This document shows, one piece after another, positions 1 to 10,910 of a stretch of DNA of 64,000 nucleotides. The stretch is from Cycas panzhihuaensis (Eukaryota > Cycadophyta): NCBI GenBank assembly GCA_023213395.1, contig CM041465.1, forward strand, positions 219,983,741 to 220,047,740, read 5' to 3'. A model generated the notes under the pieces. The model worked only from the letters and a program-made list of their open reading frames with translations. It did no database searches and was not told the DNA's origin. A program made the translations under genes and the position numbers. Numbering within the stretch: the first letter of the stretch is position 1; each line of letters opens with the position of its first letter.

Positions 1-860
1 TAATTAAGGAGCATTCTTAGAAGTTCAAAAAAGGAGAGCAAGGAATCTAGATTGACAAAGTTCAATACTTATAAGCAATGCGAGGTGATCTAAAATTATT
101 TAGTGAAGTTAAAAAATTTCCACAATTTTAGGGCCAAGAAAATAAAGCAGAAATCATTTGAAATAATGTATTGAAATATTAAAACATAAGGAATGGTAAT
201 AAGAGTTTCAGCAACATGTATTTCCAATGTTCTTGCTCGGATAAGCTTTTATATGTATGCTGCTCATTGTATGCATTTTAAGACTTGGTATGACGTAAAT
301 AAAAACTTTTTAAATAGATTTCAAATAAAAGATAAAAATCTTTCAAAATTTAAGAATGGGGATAATCTCCATACATGTGGAAAAATGTGTCCATATATGG
401 AATAAAAACCATGTTGCTAAAATTGAATGGACCTAATGATTGGTACATATTTTAAAATGAGTTTATTTAGTATGATATCAACATTGTGAAAAATCACTAT
501 TAATAGACTGGGATGAATTAGTATAAAACTTCTATCATATCTTTGCATACCATAACAAAGATAATAAAATCTAGAATGTCTTATCCATTCTAAAGTAGAA
601 GTTGATAAATTTGGTTGAAAATTACTTTCAAATAGAAATAACTTAACAAAATTCTATCTAGAAATAATTTAGATAAAGCACAAGATGGTCTAGAAAAAGC
701 ACATAATTTTCCTCTAAAATACTCTATGACAGAGTATAGAGATAGGAAAGTTGATAGAATCCTAGCATATAATTTGAACCAAGATGGAAAAGTAGTGAAG
801 GGAAAGCAACTAAAGACAAAGAAAATCAATATAGAGATGAAAGAACAACCCTAATTAATT
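1..860 (+). pseudogene. Gy1 upstream region with weak gag-like remnant
   Basis: A 70-residue open stretch at 193-405 contains FKTWYDVNKNFLNRFQ, which loosely resembles the KTWYDLxxxFLxRF block found in many plant gypsy gag proteins. The rest (405-860) is stop-ridden and I see no protease motif or zinc knuckle. If this is gag, most of gag and all of protease must have been deleted, because RT begins only about 450 bases later. The reading is uncertain; the region could simply be decayed pol linker. Confidence 0.25.
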
Positions 861-2300
861 ACCATGGGAGATTATTAGGATGTCAAAATGGTTAGTTAGG
901 CAACAACTATATTCTTGGAATATAAAGATGTCTTTGCTTGGTCCTATAAAGAACTGAAAGGTATTTCACCGAAATTGGGAGAACACAAGATAGAGTTGGT
1001 GGAGGGGGTAAAGCTGGTGATGAAACACCCTTATAGGATGAACCCTAACTATAAGTAGAAAGTGAAGGTAGAAATAGACAAGCTATTAGAAGTAGGATAT
1101 ATTTTCAAAGTTGACAATAGTTAATGGGTCAGTCCAGTAATCATAGTTCTAAAAAAGAATGGGAAATTACGTGTCTATGTAGACTATAGAGCCTTAAAGA
1201 AGGCTACAAAGAAAGATCTTTTTCCTATACCCTTCATTGAGGACATTTTGGAGAATGTGGTAGGTCACGAAGTTTATTCGTTCATAGATGGGTTTAGTAG
1301 CAATAACCAAGTAAGAATAGCCCCTAAATACTAATTGGAGATAACTTTTATGATTGAATGGGGTACGTATACTTATAGGGTCATGTCCTTTGGTTTTATT
1401 AATGCATCAACCACCTTCCAACGAGTTATTCTAAACATTTGCTGGCAAATGATTAAAAAAACCATTGAGGTGTTTATGAATGACTGGACCCTATACAACC
1501 TTCTAAAGAGCCATCTTGGCAATCTGTGACTGATGCTAGAAATCTATAGGAAAAATAGTCTATGCTTAAATCTAGATAGGTGCATATTCTTGGTTTTATT
1601 TCGATCTTTGTTGGGGTATATAGTAACAGAAGAGGGTCTATTAGTTAACTTAGAGAAAGTGGCCATCATCTTGAACTTTCCAATGCTAAAGATAATAAAG
1701 CAATTAAAAGGCTTTATGGGAATGATAGGTTATTACAGAAAGTTCATCAAAAAATATTCCTAGATAGCAAATCCCATTAAAATATTGCTAAAGAAAAGAA
1801 TACTATGGCAATAGAATTTATAGTAGCAGTTAGCATTTGATTTGTTAAAGAAAAAATAAGTACAAGCACCAGTCATGAGATTTCTTGATTGGAATAAATC
1901 ATTCCATGTACATATAAATGCCTCTCTCTTTGCCGTAGAGTGTGTGTTGGCTTAGTTAGGAGATGGAAATACAAACTTTTCAAATTTTTTTTTCAATCAA
2001 AAGTTGACATAGGCCAAGCAAAATTATTTAGTAATGAAAAGAGAGGGCCTTAGAATGGTACAAAAATTTAGGCATTATTTACTAGCTATTCTATTTGTAA
2101 TTTTTGTGGATCACCAGTCTTTGTAGTATATAATCAACAAGGCAATCTTACAAGGAAGGATTAGTAGATGGCTAATGCTATTTTAAGAATTTAATTTCAA
2201 AATCATTGTCAAGAAATGAGAGAAACATAATGTGCCTAATCAACTATCTAAAAATGTAAACATATAGGCTACCATTGGAATCCAAGATGACTTTCTTGAT
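860..2300 (+). pseudogene. Gy1 reverse transcriptase and RNase H (degenerate)
   Basis: Translation in shifting frames gives the gypsy pre-RT block near 910-1050, the fingers motif with KKNGK..RVYVDYRALK near 1155-1200, and the palm block FGFINASTTFQRV near 1390-1430. The catalytic YxDD site at about 1471-1485 reads FMNDW, so the tyrosine and first aspartate are both lost. After it come the FLGYIV and GFMGMIGYYRKFI blocks (1605-1760) that close a gypsy RT, then an RNase H region with YLAILFVIFVDHQS and a degenerate LSK end (2080-2260). In-frame TAG and TAA codons occur about every 20-40 codons, many where the family has glutamine. Product inactive. Confidence 0.8.
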
Positions 2301-2439
2301 ACGCGATTATTTTTAGTAAAAGAAGTACAAGCATGGTATAAGGGTATTGCTCAGTATCTATCAATAAGATAGATACCAATTAGATTAGACCAAGTTGAAT
2401 AACAAATTTTCATTAGAAAGACATTTTAATTCCAACTAA

Positions 2440-3560
2440 TTTAAGGAATGTTATATAAACTTAGGCTTGATGAAGTCCTAAGATGATGTATATTAGAACA
2501 TGAAGTGGAAGCAGTGCTATGATAAGTTCATGAGGGAGATGTGGTAAAACACCAAAGCATAAAGCCAATTGCTAAAAAAAATTTTCTAACAGGAATATGG
2601 TGGCCTATGTTGTTTGAAGATGTTGATAAATGGGTTAAGGCCTGTGATGTTTGCTAAAGAGTTGATAAACTAGGTAAACTTCACTTAATTCCTTTACATC
2701 TAATTTTAGCAAAGGCCCCATTTGAAAAGTGAGGATTAGATTTCATAGGACCAATCAACCCACCAATGAAAAGGACAAATACCAGGTATATCTTTATTGC
2801 CATTAATTTTCTCATTAAATGGATGGAAGTGAAGCCTATGAAGACATGTGATGCTTGTATTACTGCACATTTTATCTACAAAATGATAATTGTTCATTTT
2901 GGATGCCCATTAGAAATTATATCAGATTAAGGTAATAATTTTTTAAATCACGTAATTTAGCACCTTACTACAAAATTCCTAATCCATCACATAAAGTATT
3001 CACCATGCTACCTGAGGGCCAATGGTTAGGTAGAGAGTACAAGTCAAAATTAAAAATTAGCCCTAATAAATATTTGTAGTGAAAGTAAGATGGATTAGGT
3101 GGAATGATTATATTTGATTTTATGGGTGGATAGAATGCCAATAAAGCAATGCCACAAATAAATACCATTTCAATTGGTGTGTTGTCTGGAAGCTACTGTT
3201 AGCCTTGAATTCGAAGTAGAAAGTCTATGGACAATAATCTAGTTGTAGATGGAGGAAGGAAATTTGAGAGAATAACAACTCATATAATTGATGAAATCAT
3301 ATGAACAATGAGTAAGAGCATTGTGGGAAATTGAGATGGAAAAGAACCATCGTAAGGCTTGGAATGACAGACATATGAAAATACTTTAGTTCTAGGTTGG
3401 AGATTTAATATTATTTATATGATAATAAGTTTTGAGATAAATTGGGAAAGATATAATTCACATGATTAAGTCCATACAGGATGGATGAAATTGGGCAAAA
3501 TAGAGTTGTTCAACTTAGACAACTTGATGATTCCCCCATAGGTAAACCTATAAATGGCAG
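2440..3560 (+). pseudogene. Gy1 integrase and C-terminal tail (degenerate)
   Basis: The zinc-binding segment is visible as HEGDVVKHQS..K..IWWPMLFEDV..W..ACDVC (about 2528-2658), with a TAA directly after the last cysteine. The core follows: LDFIGPINPP with the first catalytic aspartate near 2735, IISD (second aspartate, near 2925) and RANG*VES (glutamate block, near 3020-3040). After the core, FKVGDLILFI-like residues (about 3390-3420) match the GDxVLL tail of gypsy integrases. No chromodomain is seen. Several stops and frame changes make it non-functional. Integrase would have joined the reverse-transcribed copy to host DNA. Confidence 0.75.
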
Positions 3561-4053
3561 TAAATTCAAGCCATATAAGTGTTAAAAAAAAAGGAATACA
3601 AACTAAATGTCTAGATTTTCTCTCTCATGGTGATGATGTGGTTAGTGAGGTCACAATCTAGTTGAGGATCAGAGCTAGCAAAGACACTGATAGAATCCCA
3701 CTAATATTTAGTAGTCAAATAATAGACAGTCTAATTTTCCATAATAGGACATCATTAAAAGCATATGATGATCATGATATATGATTAAGGAGTGTGACAC
3801 ATAGAAGATGATGTCATAATCATGATTTAGTAAGCATAACCAATGATGTGGCAAGATCCCAAAGTTGTTAATAATAATGACAAGCACCGAGTCACATCAT
3901 TGCCATCACAGACATGGTTATAACCCCCTAATCAAATTTGTAAAATCATTATTTTTTGTTTAGAAGTTAATAATGATTTTAGCCTGTTGTGAATTATTGT
4001 GCAATTTATTGCTATAAATTGAAAGAAAGAATAAGCAATCTAGTAGTTACCAT
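3561..4053. other. Gy1 spacer between pol and the downstream ORF relic
   Basis: AT-rich sequence with no recognisable domain. One frame at about 3617-3780 is readable apart from one stop, but I do not recognise the peptide. It contains repeated GATGATGT/CATCATGA-type words and no LTR-like boundary. Confidence 0.4.
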
Positions 4054-5820
4054 GGCTAAGGGAGATAATTTTCTACAAATCATCAACTTTCAAGAGATAG
4101 ATGATGCTAGAATTTATGTTAAAGGGTTAGCTATGTAGACAAATGACTTTCGTAAGAAAGCTTTGACAAATATAGGATTTTCTAAATATATTATGATAGG
4201 CATACTTCTAATTGCATTTAAATTTTTAATGATTGTAATATTATTGGTAGCTATGTGCCCTTCTATTCTTGACTGCTTTGTAAGGGCAATTGCATAGCTT
4301 ATAAGGTTGCCCAATAAAGGACAAGAGATTCCATGAGTTAAGTAGATTAAGAGAAAACAAGCAATGAAAGAAATTGGCACAAGTATAATAGATGTTTCTA
4401 GCTCTAATATTAGTATCTTTGGTATCCATTCAAAGGAGTGTAGGTGGATTGCCCACTTTCTTTTCACAAGTGTCATTTTGAGCCAAAAAACCTATTTGTA
4501 CTAACTAATCTCTATTCAACATTATTGTGGATAGTGAAAGGAATTTAGTTTAATTAAGTTAATTTTGTCTAAGAAAGACTCTAAAAAAATTTAGAGTGTG
4601 AAAATACAAGACAGTTAATAATATTTTTTTTACTCGATAGTGCTACAAGGTCTTTTATTTTCATAATGCCTAGATGTTTAATTACCTACCCTTGAAAATG
4701 GCCAAGCTCCACTAGCAAAATGGGCTGAGACTTTTGGAAAGGATAATTCTTTGGACCCAATACTAATTCAAGCACAAGAGCATGTGAAGAATTAGTTGCT
4801 TACACAATAGTAAAAAACAACTCATGAATCATCTTCGGTCAGGACAATAGTTTTAAAGAAGAGGAAAGATCATGAGAAGAAGCATCCTTGTAGGGCAAGG
4901 ATCAATAACAAGAAGAGCAAATGAAGTAGGAAAAAAATAAGGTGGCAAAAGAAAAAGGATAATATATTAGGATAGGGAAATAGAAGGTTGAGCCCTAGTT
5001 TCCAATGGTTAAGAAAGAAGAAAAATAGTCACAGCTAGTACTAGTACATACTGAACCTATGAAGTCAGAATATGAATAGTGGTAATGCAAGAAATTAGTT
5101 ATGGAAGAGTAAAAACAAGAGATTCTTAAATATATTAACCAACAACCTATAGAGTTTGAGGTCTGCGCATATGAGCAGATCTTAGAAGAAGAGTTGGATC
5201 TAATGGATTGCAATCCTCAAGCTGTTTCATAGTGGAAAACATTCTTTTTGGGCTAGGTGACTAGACAACTAGTTGCAAAGTTGCAGTAATGCTTGTAGAG
5301 GCTACCATTGGACCTATAATAGATTACTCAACTAGAGGAAAAGCTATAGGCTATAGAAGGAAAATTAGAAATTTTAAATAAATTTATTTTTAAATAGGTG
5401 GATGATGTGAATGAGGTAACTTATTAGTTAAAACAATTCAAGGAGTAATTTAATGAATAATTTCCCATAGATTTATAAAATATAATTTATAAACTTGGAG
5501 CTTGGATATTTAAGAGTGATGAGGAATCCAAATAATGCAATAAGCTTTAGAGTCAAATTTGTGCTTATAAATCTAAGTTGTAGACCATACATATTATTAA
5601 TTAGGAACTGTACATAGAGATAGCCTAGCTACAATTGGGAGAATCACATAATATGAGACAATTGGATGCACTCCATGATGCCATGATTTTATGTAATTAT
5701 ATTAAGTCCAATGGGCTACCACTCCCTCCTATGATTGTATGGCTAGATCCTTTGTACATTAAACAAGAAGTAGCCAAGTTGAAAGAAGCTAAAAGAAAGG
5801 TGTATGAAAATATTAGATAA
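4054..5820 (+). pseudogene. Gy1 unrecognised ORF relic downstream of pol
   Basis: Reading starts at an ATG in MAKGDNFLQIINFQEIDDAR (4052-4111) and continues, with TAG/TAA interruptions and frame changes, to an intact final segment at 5635-5820 ending VAKLKEAKRKVYENIR. Near residues 45-75 there is a strongly hydrophobic run (IMIGILLIAFKFLMIVILLV) that could be a membrane span. The middle (4800-5060) is lysine/glutamate rich and the end looks helical. Position after integrase and before the LTR fits the extra or envelope-like ORF of some plant gypsy elements, but I cannot match any family, so function is unassigned. Stop density is similar to the pol region. Confidence 0.35.
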
Positions 5821-5855
5821 TAAGGCTAAAGCTCCTAACATTCTTAATTTCAAAA

Positions 5856-5872
5856 TTTAGGGGAGGCAGGGA
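5856..5872 (+). other. Gy1 polypurine tract
   Basis: A purine-rich run (TTTAGGGGAGGCAGGGA) directly before a TGGATGG LTR start. It would prime plus-strand DNA synthesis. Confidence 0.5.
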
Positions 5873-6009
5873 TGGATGGAATGGAGAAAATTTAAAATTT
5901 TGTATGAGTGAGGATACTCATTAATTTTGTGAGGGGGAAGATATGTGCAAAAATTAAGTTATAAAATATTCAAAGGATTTAGAAGGTAAATAGTGTTTAA
6001 TTTCAGTTT

Positions 6010-6360
6010 TGGGTTACAATTCAAACTACAATTGGGTGTGATTAAGTGTATCTAAGTTATAATTCAGTGCAACCAAATATAATCGGGTGCAATCTAGTAT
6101 AATTAGAGATATATTAAGTATAACAAAGTGTGACCAAGTGCAATTAGGTGTAACTAAGTGCAACCAAGTATGATTAAATACAACCTAAGGTGTGACCAAG
6201 TATGACCAAGTGTAATCAAGTACAACTTAAAGTGTGACAAGGTACAACTTAAAGTGTAGTAATGTGTGACTCAAAGTATGACTAGATCAAAAATACTATA
6301 TGACCAGGTCACAAAGTTGCAATAGAAGTATGATCTAGACTGTGACCAAAATTATAATTA
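6010..6360 (+). repeat. Degenerate 10-bp-period minisatellite
   Basis: Around 30 imperfect copies of a decamer close to GTGTAACCAA. Variants include GTGCAACCAA, GTATGACCAA and GTGTAATCAA, with occasional 12-base units (AAGTGTGACAAG). The phase is clearest from 6065 to 6290. It lies about 100-450 bases upstream of the TATA box of the Gy1 LTR. Confidence 0.85.
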
Positions 6361-6418
6361 AAATATAATTAAGGACTTATCTCTATTTAAACACTATATA
6401 ATGGTTAAAATTAGTTAG

Positions 6419-6598
6419 AATGGCTAAAGTCATTAATGTAATGGAAAATACAATACTTATAAAAGTCTGATGGATGGAATCAAAGAAGTAAGTAATAATT
6501 AGGACTTCTCTCTTTCTTATATTCTTTATTGTAATAACTTGAGCCATAGCTCATATGGAAGTCGATTATATTATATGGTCTATGTCTGGTTGTGAGAG
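6419..6598 (+). repeat. 180-bp direct repeat, copy 1
   Basis: Roughly 95% identical by eye to 7253-7432, same length and orientation. Ends exactly where X begins. Confidence 0.85.
6458..6465 (+). promoter_or_regulatory. TATA box of Gy1 3' LTR
   Basis: TATAAAAG in the LTR, downstream of the minisatellite. In the second 180-bp copy the same place (about 7291-7298) reads TGTATAAG, so the box is degraded there. Confidence 0.45.
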
Positions 6599-7249
6599 TG
6601 TTGAGAATACAAGGTCCCAAACTTTAAACTGCCACAAGATTTGAACTATTTTGCAACTAGTTACAGGATTCAAAACTAAAATTGAACATGTAAGTTCTAA
6701 AAGCAGAGATAATACAATAACATGAATATGAAAGCCAAACATCACATATGCACCCAATATAACATGGTAAAACCCTAGTAGTGTGCTAGGGAAATATCCA
6801 TATAGGAAAGGTATCAATCTTTATTGTTGTAAAATGAAGAAATAGTACATCTCAGTAGTAGAGTGCTCTAAGGAACAACAACCAGCCGTTGCCCTTATCA
6901 CAGTACATTACATTACATTACATATAACATAATAAGAAAAGCCCTAAATCAGGCTACATAAGAGGGTCATCCAAGGCATGAATCTCAATCATAGAATCTA
7001 GGGTATTTGTATTAGACATCCCTGATTCTCTTTACAATTTAATATGGTTTACAGGGCTTATTTTTTGGGTTGGGGACTATCACCCCCAAACCCCCTCTTA
7101 GCGGGGGGTATTCCACACCCCCCACACCCCTTGGCCAAGGGGGGCTCTTGCCCCCCTTCGGAACTCCCCAAAAAAGATTAGGAGGGGAAACCACGCCACC
7201 AATATACCAAAATTTTAGCCTCAAAATATTGTTGTCACAATATCCAACA
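6599..7249 (-). mobile_element. X: solo LTR with GC-rich core
   Basis: A 651-bp unit with TGTTG...CAACA ends, typical of copia LTRs, and no coding sequence or second LTR. Its right third (7078-7190) is strikingly GC-rich in an AT-rich setting, like the LTRs of F. Minus orientation is suggested by the place of that core relative to F and by the TGTTGGATATTG start on the minus strand. The flanking five bases (GAGAG left, ACAAA right) do not match; instead a 180-bp direct repeat flanks it. Confidence 0.55.
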
Positions 7250-7252
7250 ACA

Positions 7253-7432
7253 AATGGCTAAAGTCATTAATGTAATGGAAAATATAATACTTGTATAAGT
7301 TTGATGGATGGAATGGAAGAAGTAAGTAATAATTAGGACTTCTCTCTTTCTTGTATTCTTTATTGTAATAACTTGAGCCATAGCTCATATAGAAGTCGAT
7401 TATATTATATGGTCTATGTCTGGTTGTGAGAG
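7253..7432 (+). repeat. 180-bp direct repeat, copy 2
   Basis: Starts three bases after the end of X. Continues into the probable end of the Gy1 LTR (to about 7467). Confidence 0.85.
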
Positions 7433-7467
7433 GACTAGATGCATGGTCCTATATTCATAATAAAGAT

Positions 7468-7880
7468 TTGATTTATATTCACATGGCTTAACTTGTGCCT
7501 ACCTATTAGTGTAATGCACATAGATTAATGTAAGATATGTGAAAGCACACAATACCCTTTTTTTGAACTGTTGGTATCATTTCTAGATTACCTTCATCTA
7601 TAGTTGGGGGTAAGTCACAATATAAAATTATACAGTATACAAATTTCAGTCCTTTGAGTGATTGAAAAATATATCAATATAGCTTTCAAAACAACTATAA
7701 AAATGCATCTTTATAATCATCATTGATTATGTCAATTACCCTTAATTGTACTAGAGGGCAAGTTGATGCACTAACATCTAAACTCTTGGGACATACTGAA
7801 TAAACAAAAGTTCTAAGTTTGAGGAATTTACCTCCACATTTTGTTAAAAAAGAGAATCTGATATCTTAAGTCCTATAATA
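7468..7880. other. Tail of Gy2, no recognised feature
   Basis: AT-rich, non-coding. Expected to hold the 3' end of Gy2 (polypurine tract and LTR), but I see no TG...CA unit with a second copy. TTGGTATCATTTC at about 7572 looks primer-site-like but has no LTR beside it. Confidence 0.3.
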
Positions 7881-9060
7881 ACAAAATGAGAAGGGCTTAA
7901 ACAAGCTAAGATTATAGCTTGCTAATGTCATATTCATATGAAGTCATCATAAAAAGTTGACTTTCTGTACTCTTCAACTAATACTCATTTGTAGGTATTT
8001 GTTGAGTATGATCTTTTGTTGATTTCAACTTGACTGCTCATTGTTGAAAACCTTGATCATTTCATATGGTCCTAACCATTAGCTTTGAAACTCGTTAGGA
8101 AAGTTATTACATCTTGAATAAAAGAGGACAGCCCAATCTCCTACTTTGAAGTTCTTCTCTTGAATGTATCTATCATGCCAATGGTTCCTTTGACTTTGAA
8201 CAAGTTGAGTCCTCTAATACGATTGCTCCTTGATTTTGTCTAACTCAATGATGTCTTACAATTTTTGTTACTAAGATTTCACCAAAGCTATATTTAGTTG
8301 ACTAGTTTTTTAAAGTGTTTTGATTTTGAGCTCAATTGGCATGACATCATGCTTTCCGTACACCAACTCCATGGGCTATACCCTATTGTAGTCTTCCATA
8401 TGGTTCTACATACCAAAAATATCTTTGGTAGCCTCTCACCCTAGTCTCTTCAATGAAGATCAACTATCTCTATGATGATATTCTAAAGATATCTCTTAGT
8501 AACTTATACCCATTCATTTGCTTAAAGGTAATACAGGGTGGTTTCTTGTGTTGAATATTGTATTCTTTTGTTAGGGATGAGATCATATTATTTGAGAATG
8601 GTGTGCCTCTATCATTTATCAACTCCCATGGTGCTCTATACTTGGTAAATATATTTTCATATAAATAAGTGACGACATTCTTCAAATTAGATTCCCTGAA
8701 AGATCTTACTTAAACCCACTTTGTGACATAGTTAGTGCATACTAATATATGTTTATTCCCTTCATGAGATAGTGGGTGCACTAGTCCAATGAAATCTATC
8801 CCCCACTTATCAAAAGGTTTAATTGATATAATTAGATATAGGGACATGGTTCATGATTTGGAGGGATTTCTTATACATTAACACAACTTGCAACATACCT
8901 TTTCACATCCTTATGTAATAAGGGCCAAAAGCACTCAATTGTGAGGATCTTTTGGGCTGTCCTTTTCATTGTAAAATATCCTCCATAAGATTTATCATGG
9001 GCTACCTTCAATGCATCAAAGACTTTGTCTTCTCTAAGACATTGGTGAAGTATGCTATCA
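7881..9060 (-). pseudogene. Gy2 integrase (degenerate)
   Basis: On the minus strand the core is visible at 8470-8685: WELINDRGTPFSNN holds the second catalytic aspartate, and KQMNGYKLL sits where the family has QANGQ plus glutamate, so the glutamate is lost. Upstream (8760-8850) FDKWGIDFIGLVHPLSHEGN gives the first aspartate block. The zinc-binding cysteines fall near 8880-8950. Downstream, KNFKVGDWAVLF and WLGPYEMIKVF (about 8150-8030) match the integrase tail of non-chromodomain gypsy elements. Stops and frameshifts throughout. Confidence 0.75.
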
Positions 9061-10580
9061 AAACCAACTTTATATAAGTTTCCCTCAATCTAAGTGTATG
9101 CAACACTGGACCTAATGAGTTTTTATTTCTCCTTTTTGGAGAAATACATGAGAATGACACCTACAACAACATACTTCATGATGTCTATGAACCAAGGAGT
9201 GCATGTTGTGATTGAAAACATATGTTCATTTGGAAAACTATCTTCTAATGGTCTTTTCTCCCTTGGTGCATTTGCTAACCTTGATGAATTGTCAACCATA
9301 TAATTCAATTTACCTATTTTATCAATGATCTTGATGTTGAATTCATGAAGCAAGAGTAACTTTTTAATGATTATTGGGTTATCTCTTGGTTTATTCTTTA
9401 GATAACAAATCATTGAATGATTTATATAAACACTATATTGAAATATAGAATGTAGTGTTGAAACTTGTTTATAGTGAACAATATAGCTAAAAACTCCTCC
9501 TTGGTGATAATATAGTTACACTCAATTGCACGAAGACATTTACTGGCACAATAGATAACATATTCCTTTGTATCTTACTTTTGTCCAAGGAATGCTCCCA
9601 ATGTAGTGTCTAAAGTAGATAGGGAAAGCTTCATCCAATGGGGCCCTTATAGTACTAGAGTTTCTATCAACTATTTTTTCAAGAGTTGAAAAGAATGAGT
9701 ACATTCATTAGTTAACTCAAATATTCTTTGCTTTTGTAATAATTGATGCAATGGTGCTACAATCTTGGTGAAGTGTTTTATAAATCTTCGATAAGATTTT
9801 GCATGCTTGAGAAATCTCTAGATATCCTTTAGTTTTTGAGGTGTTTCCAACTTCTTAATAACTACGATCTTTATCAGATTGACTTGAGTTCCTCATTGTG
9901 AGATTACATGTTTGAGGATAATGCCTTTTTGAATTAGAAGTTTGCTTTTCTCATTGTTGAGGTAGAGATTAGTTTCCCTACATCTTACAAAGAATTTTTG
10001 TAACATTTCTAAAGCTTTTGGCAAAGTATTAATATGTACAAAAAAAATCATCCATATATACTTCTACAAAATCATTAATGAATTTTCAAAAGACAATGAT
10101 CAGAACAAGTTGAAAAGTAGTAGGTTCATTACATAATCTAAAAGGTAATACCTTATAAGCATATGTGTCTCATAGACAAGTGAAGGTGGTCTTGTCCTAG
10201 TGCTCTAATGCTATCAAGATTTGATTATAACTTGAGAAGTCATTGAGAAATAAAAAGTATTTTCTTCCCACCAACTTATCAAGCACTTGATCAATAAATG
10301 GAATCAATAAGTTGTCCTTTTGAGTGACTTTATTAAAATCTCTATAATCTATACAAATTATTTATTTTCCATTCTTTTTAAGGACAATGGCCAAGGCTGA
10401 TACCCACATAGGTTATAAAGATGAGATTGACATTCAACAATTTTTCTAATTCCGTTTTGACTATTTTGAGCATGGTTGGATTCAATCTCCACCATATTAG
10501 TTTTATTAGAGAACTAATATTATTTTTAAATATGTAATTCTAACAAAGTGTTAGGTTTGTTCCTTTTAGATCTTCATATC
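9061..10580 (-). pseudogene. Gy2 reverse transcriptase and RNase H (degenerate)
   Basis: From the right: YEDLKG pre-RT block (about 10570), WWRLNPTM (10480), VLKKNGK..ICIDYRDFNK (10390-10330), FLNDFSSYNQI (10240) and the active-site block FVEVYMDDF at about 10060, where YMDD is preserved. RNase H reads through 9413-9123 with INHSMICYLKNK, EFNIKIIDKIGKLNYMVDNSSRL and DSFPNEHMF; its end matches the RNase H/linker of Tat/Athila-type gypsy. Insertion A lies just 5' of the RT. Multiple in-frame stops. Confidence 0.8.
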
Positions 10581-10897
10581 TTTATTGGATATTGGAGATG
10601 AGAGCAAAGCAGGTAAACATTGATCAATCCATATTAAAAATGTACATTTGAAATATCATTATATTAATCCATCTTATAGAAGAGTATATTAAATTTCTTT
10701 GAGAGGTGGTGTTGAAGAACACTAGGGGTTTTTACCCTAAAGAATAAATATACAGGAGGACAGCGGGAGCTCTCCTTAACCTGAAATTTGAAATACAATA
10801 AAATAATAACAAAATAAAATAAAATAATCTCACCTAACGGTTGGGGATGACTCACATGGTCTCAATGCAAGGTTAGGTGATGAGCATTAACCCAACA
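10581..10897 (-). repeat. A 3' LTR
   Basis: Ends CCCAACA at 10897, matched by CCCAACA at 31886. Contains CCCTAAAG..AATAAATAT and a short GC-richer block; similar to B LTRs in reverse complement. Confidence 0.85.
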
Positions 10898-10910
10898 TTC
10901 TCCCCCTTAA
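10898..10910 (-). other. A polypurine tract
   Basis: Minus-strand TTAAGGGGGAGAA directly 5' of the 3' LTR; the same ATTAAGGGGGAG wording precedes the 3' LTR of B. Confidence 0.8.

Larger units (their letters stand above)
5873..6598 (+). repeat. Gy1 3' LTR, left portion
   Basis: Begins with TG directly after the polypurine tract and contains, in order, a 10-bp-period minisatellite, a TATAAAAG box at 6458 and a CT-rich stretch. It is cut at 6598 by solo LTR X. The last 180 bases (6419-6598) are repeated at 7253-7432, after which the LTR seems to finish near 7467 (ATATTCA). Confidence 0.55.
1..7467 (+). mobile_element. Gy1: truncated Ty3/gypsy LTR retrotransposon
   Basis: The element enters from the left edge, so its 5' LTR and most of gag are missing. 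In order I see a weak gag-like stretch, reverse transcriptase, RNase H and integrase (about 860-3560), an unrecognised ORF relic (4054-5820), a polypurine tract and a 3' LTR starting at 5873. The domain order RT-RH-IN is that of Ty3/gypsy. The pre-RT wording (KDVFAWSYKELKG, then NPNY) resembles plant non-chromodomain gypsy (Tat/Athila-like) elements; that lineage call is inference. All domains carry many in-frame stops, so it is dead. The 3' LTR is interrupted by solo LTR X and finishes near 7467; that end is set only by a TG/CA guess. Confidence 0.8.

Noticed and set aside
860-3560. Alternative genetic code reading TAG/TAA as glutamine
   Set aside because: Stops at glutamine positions are suggestive, but frameshifts and lost active-site residues accompany them, and younger element K lacks them. 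Deamination explains all.
6010-6360. CRISPR-like regular repeats
   Set aside because: The unit is about 10 bases with no spacers and drifts in sequence; it is a minisatellite in a plant LTR.
7039-7261. Proline/glycine-rich open frames on both strands
   Set aside because: Created by C and G runs in the GC-rich core of solo LTR X.
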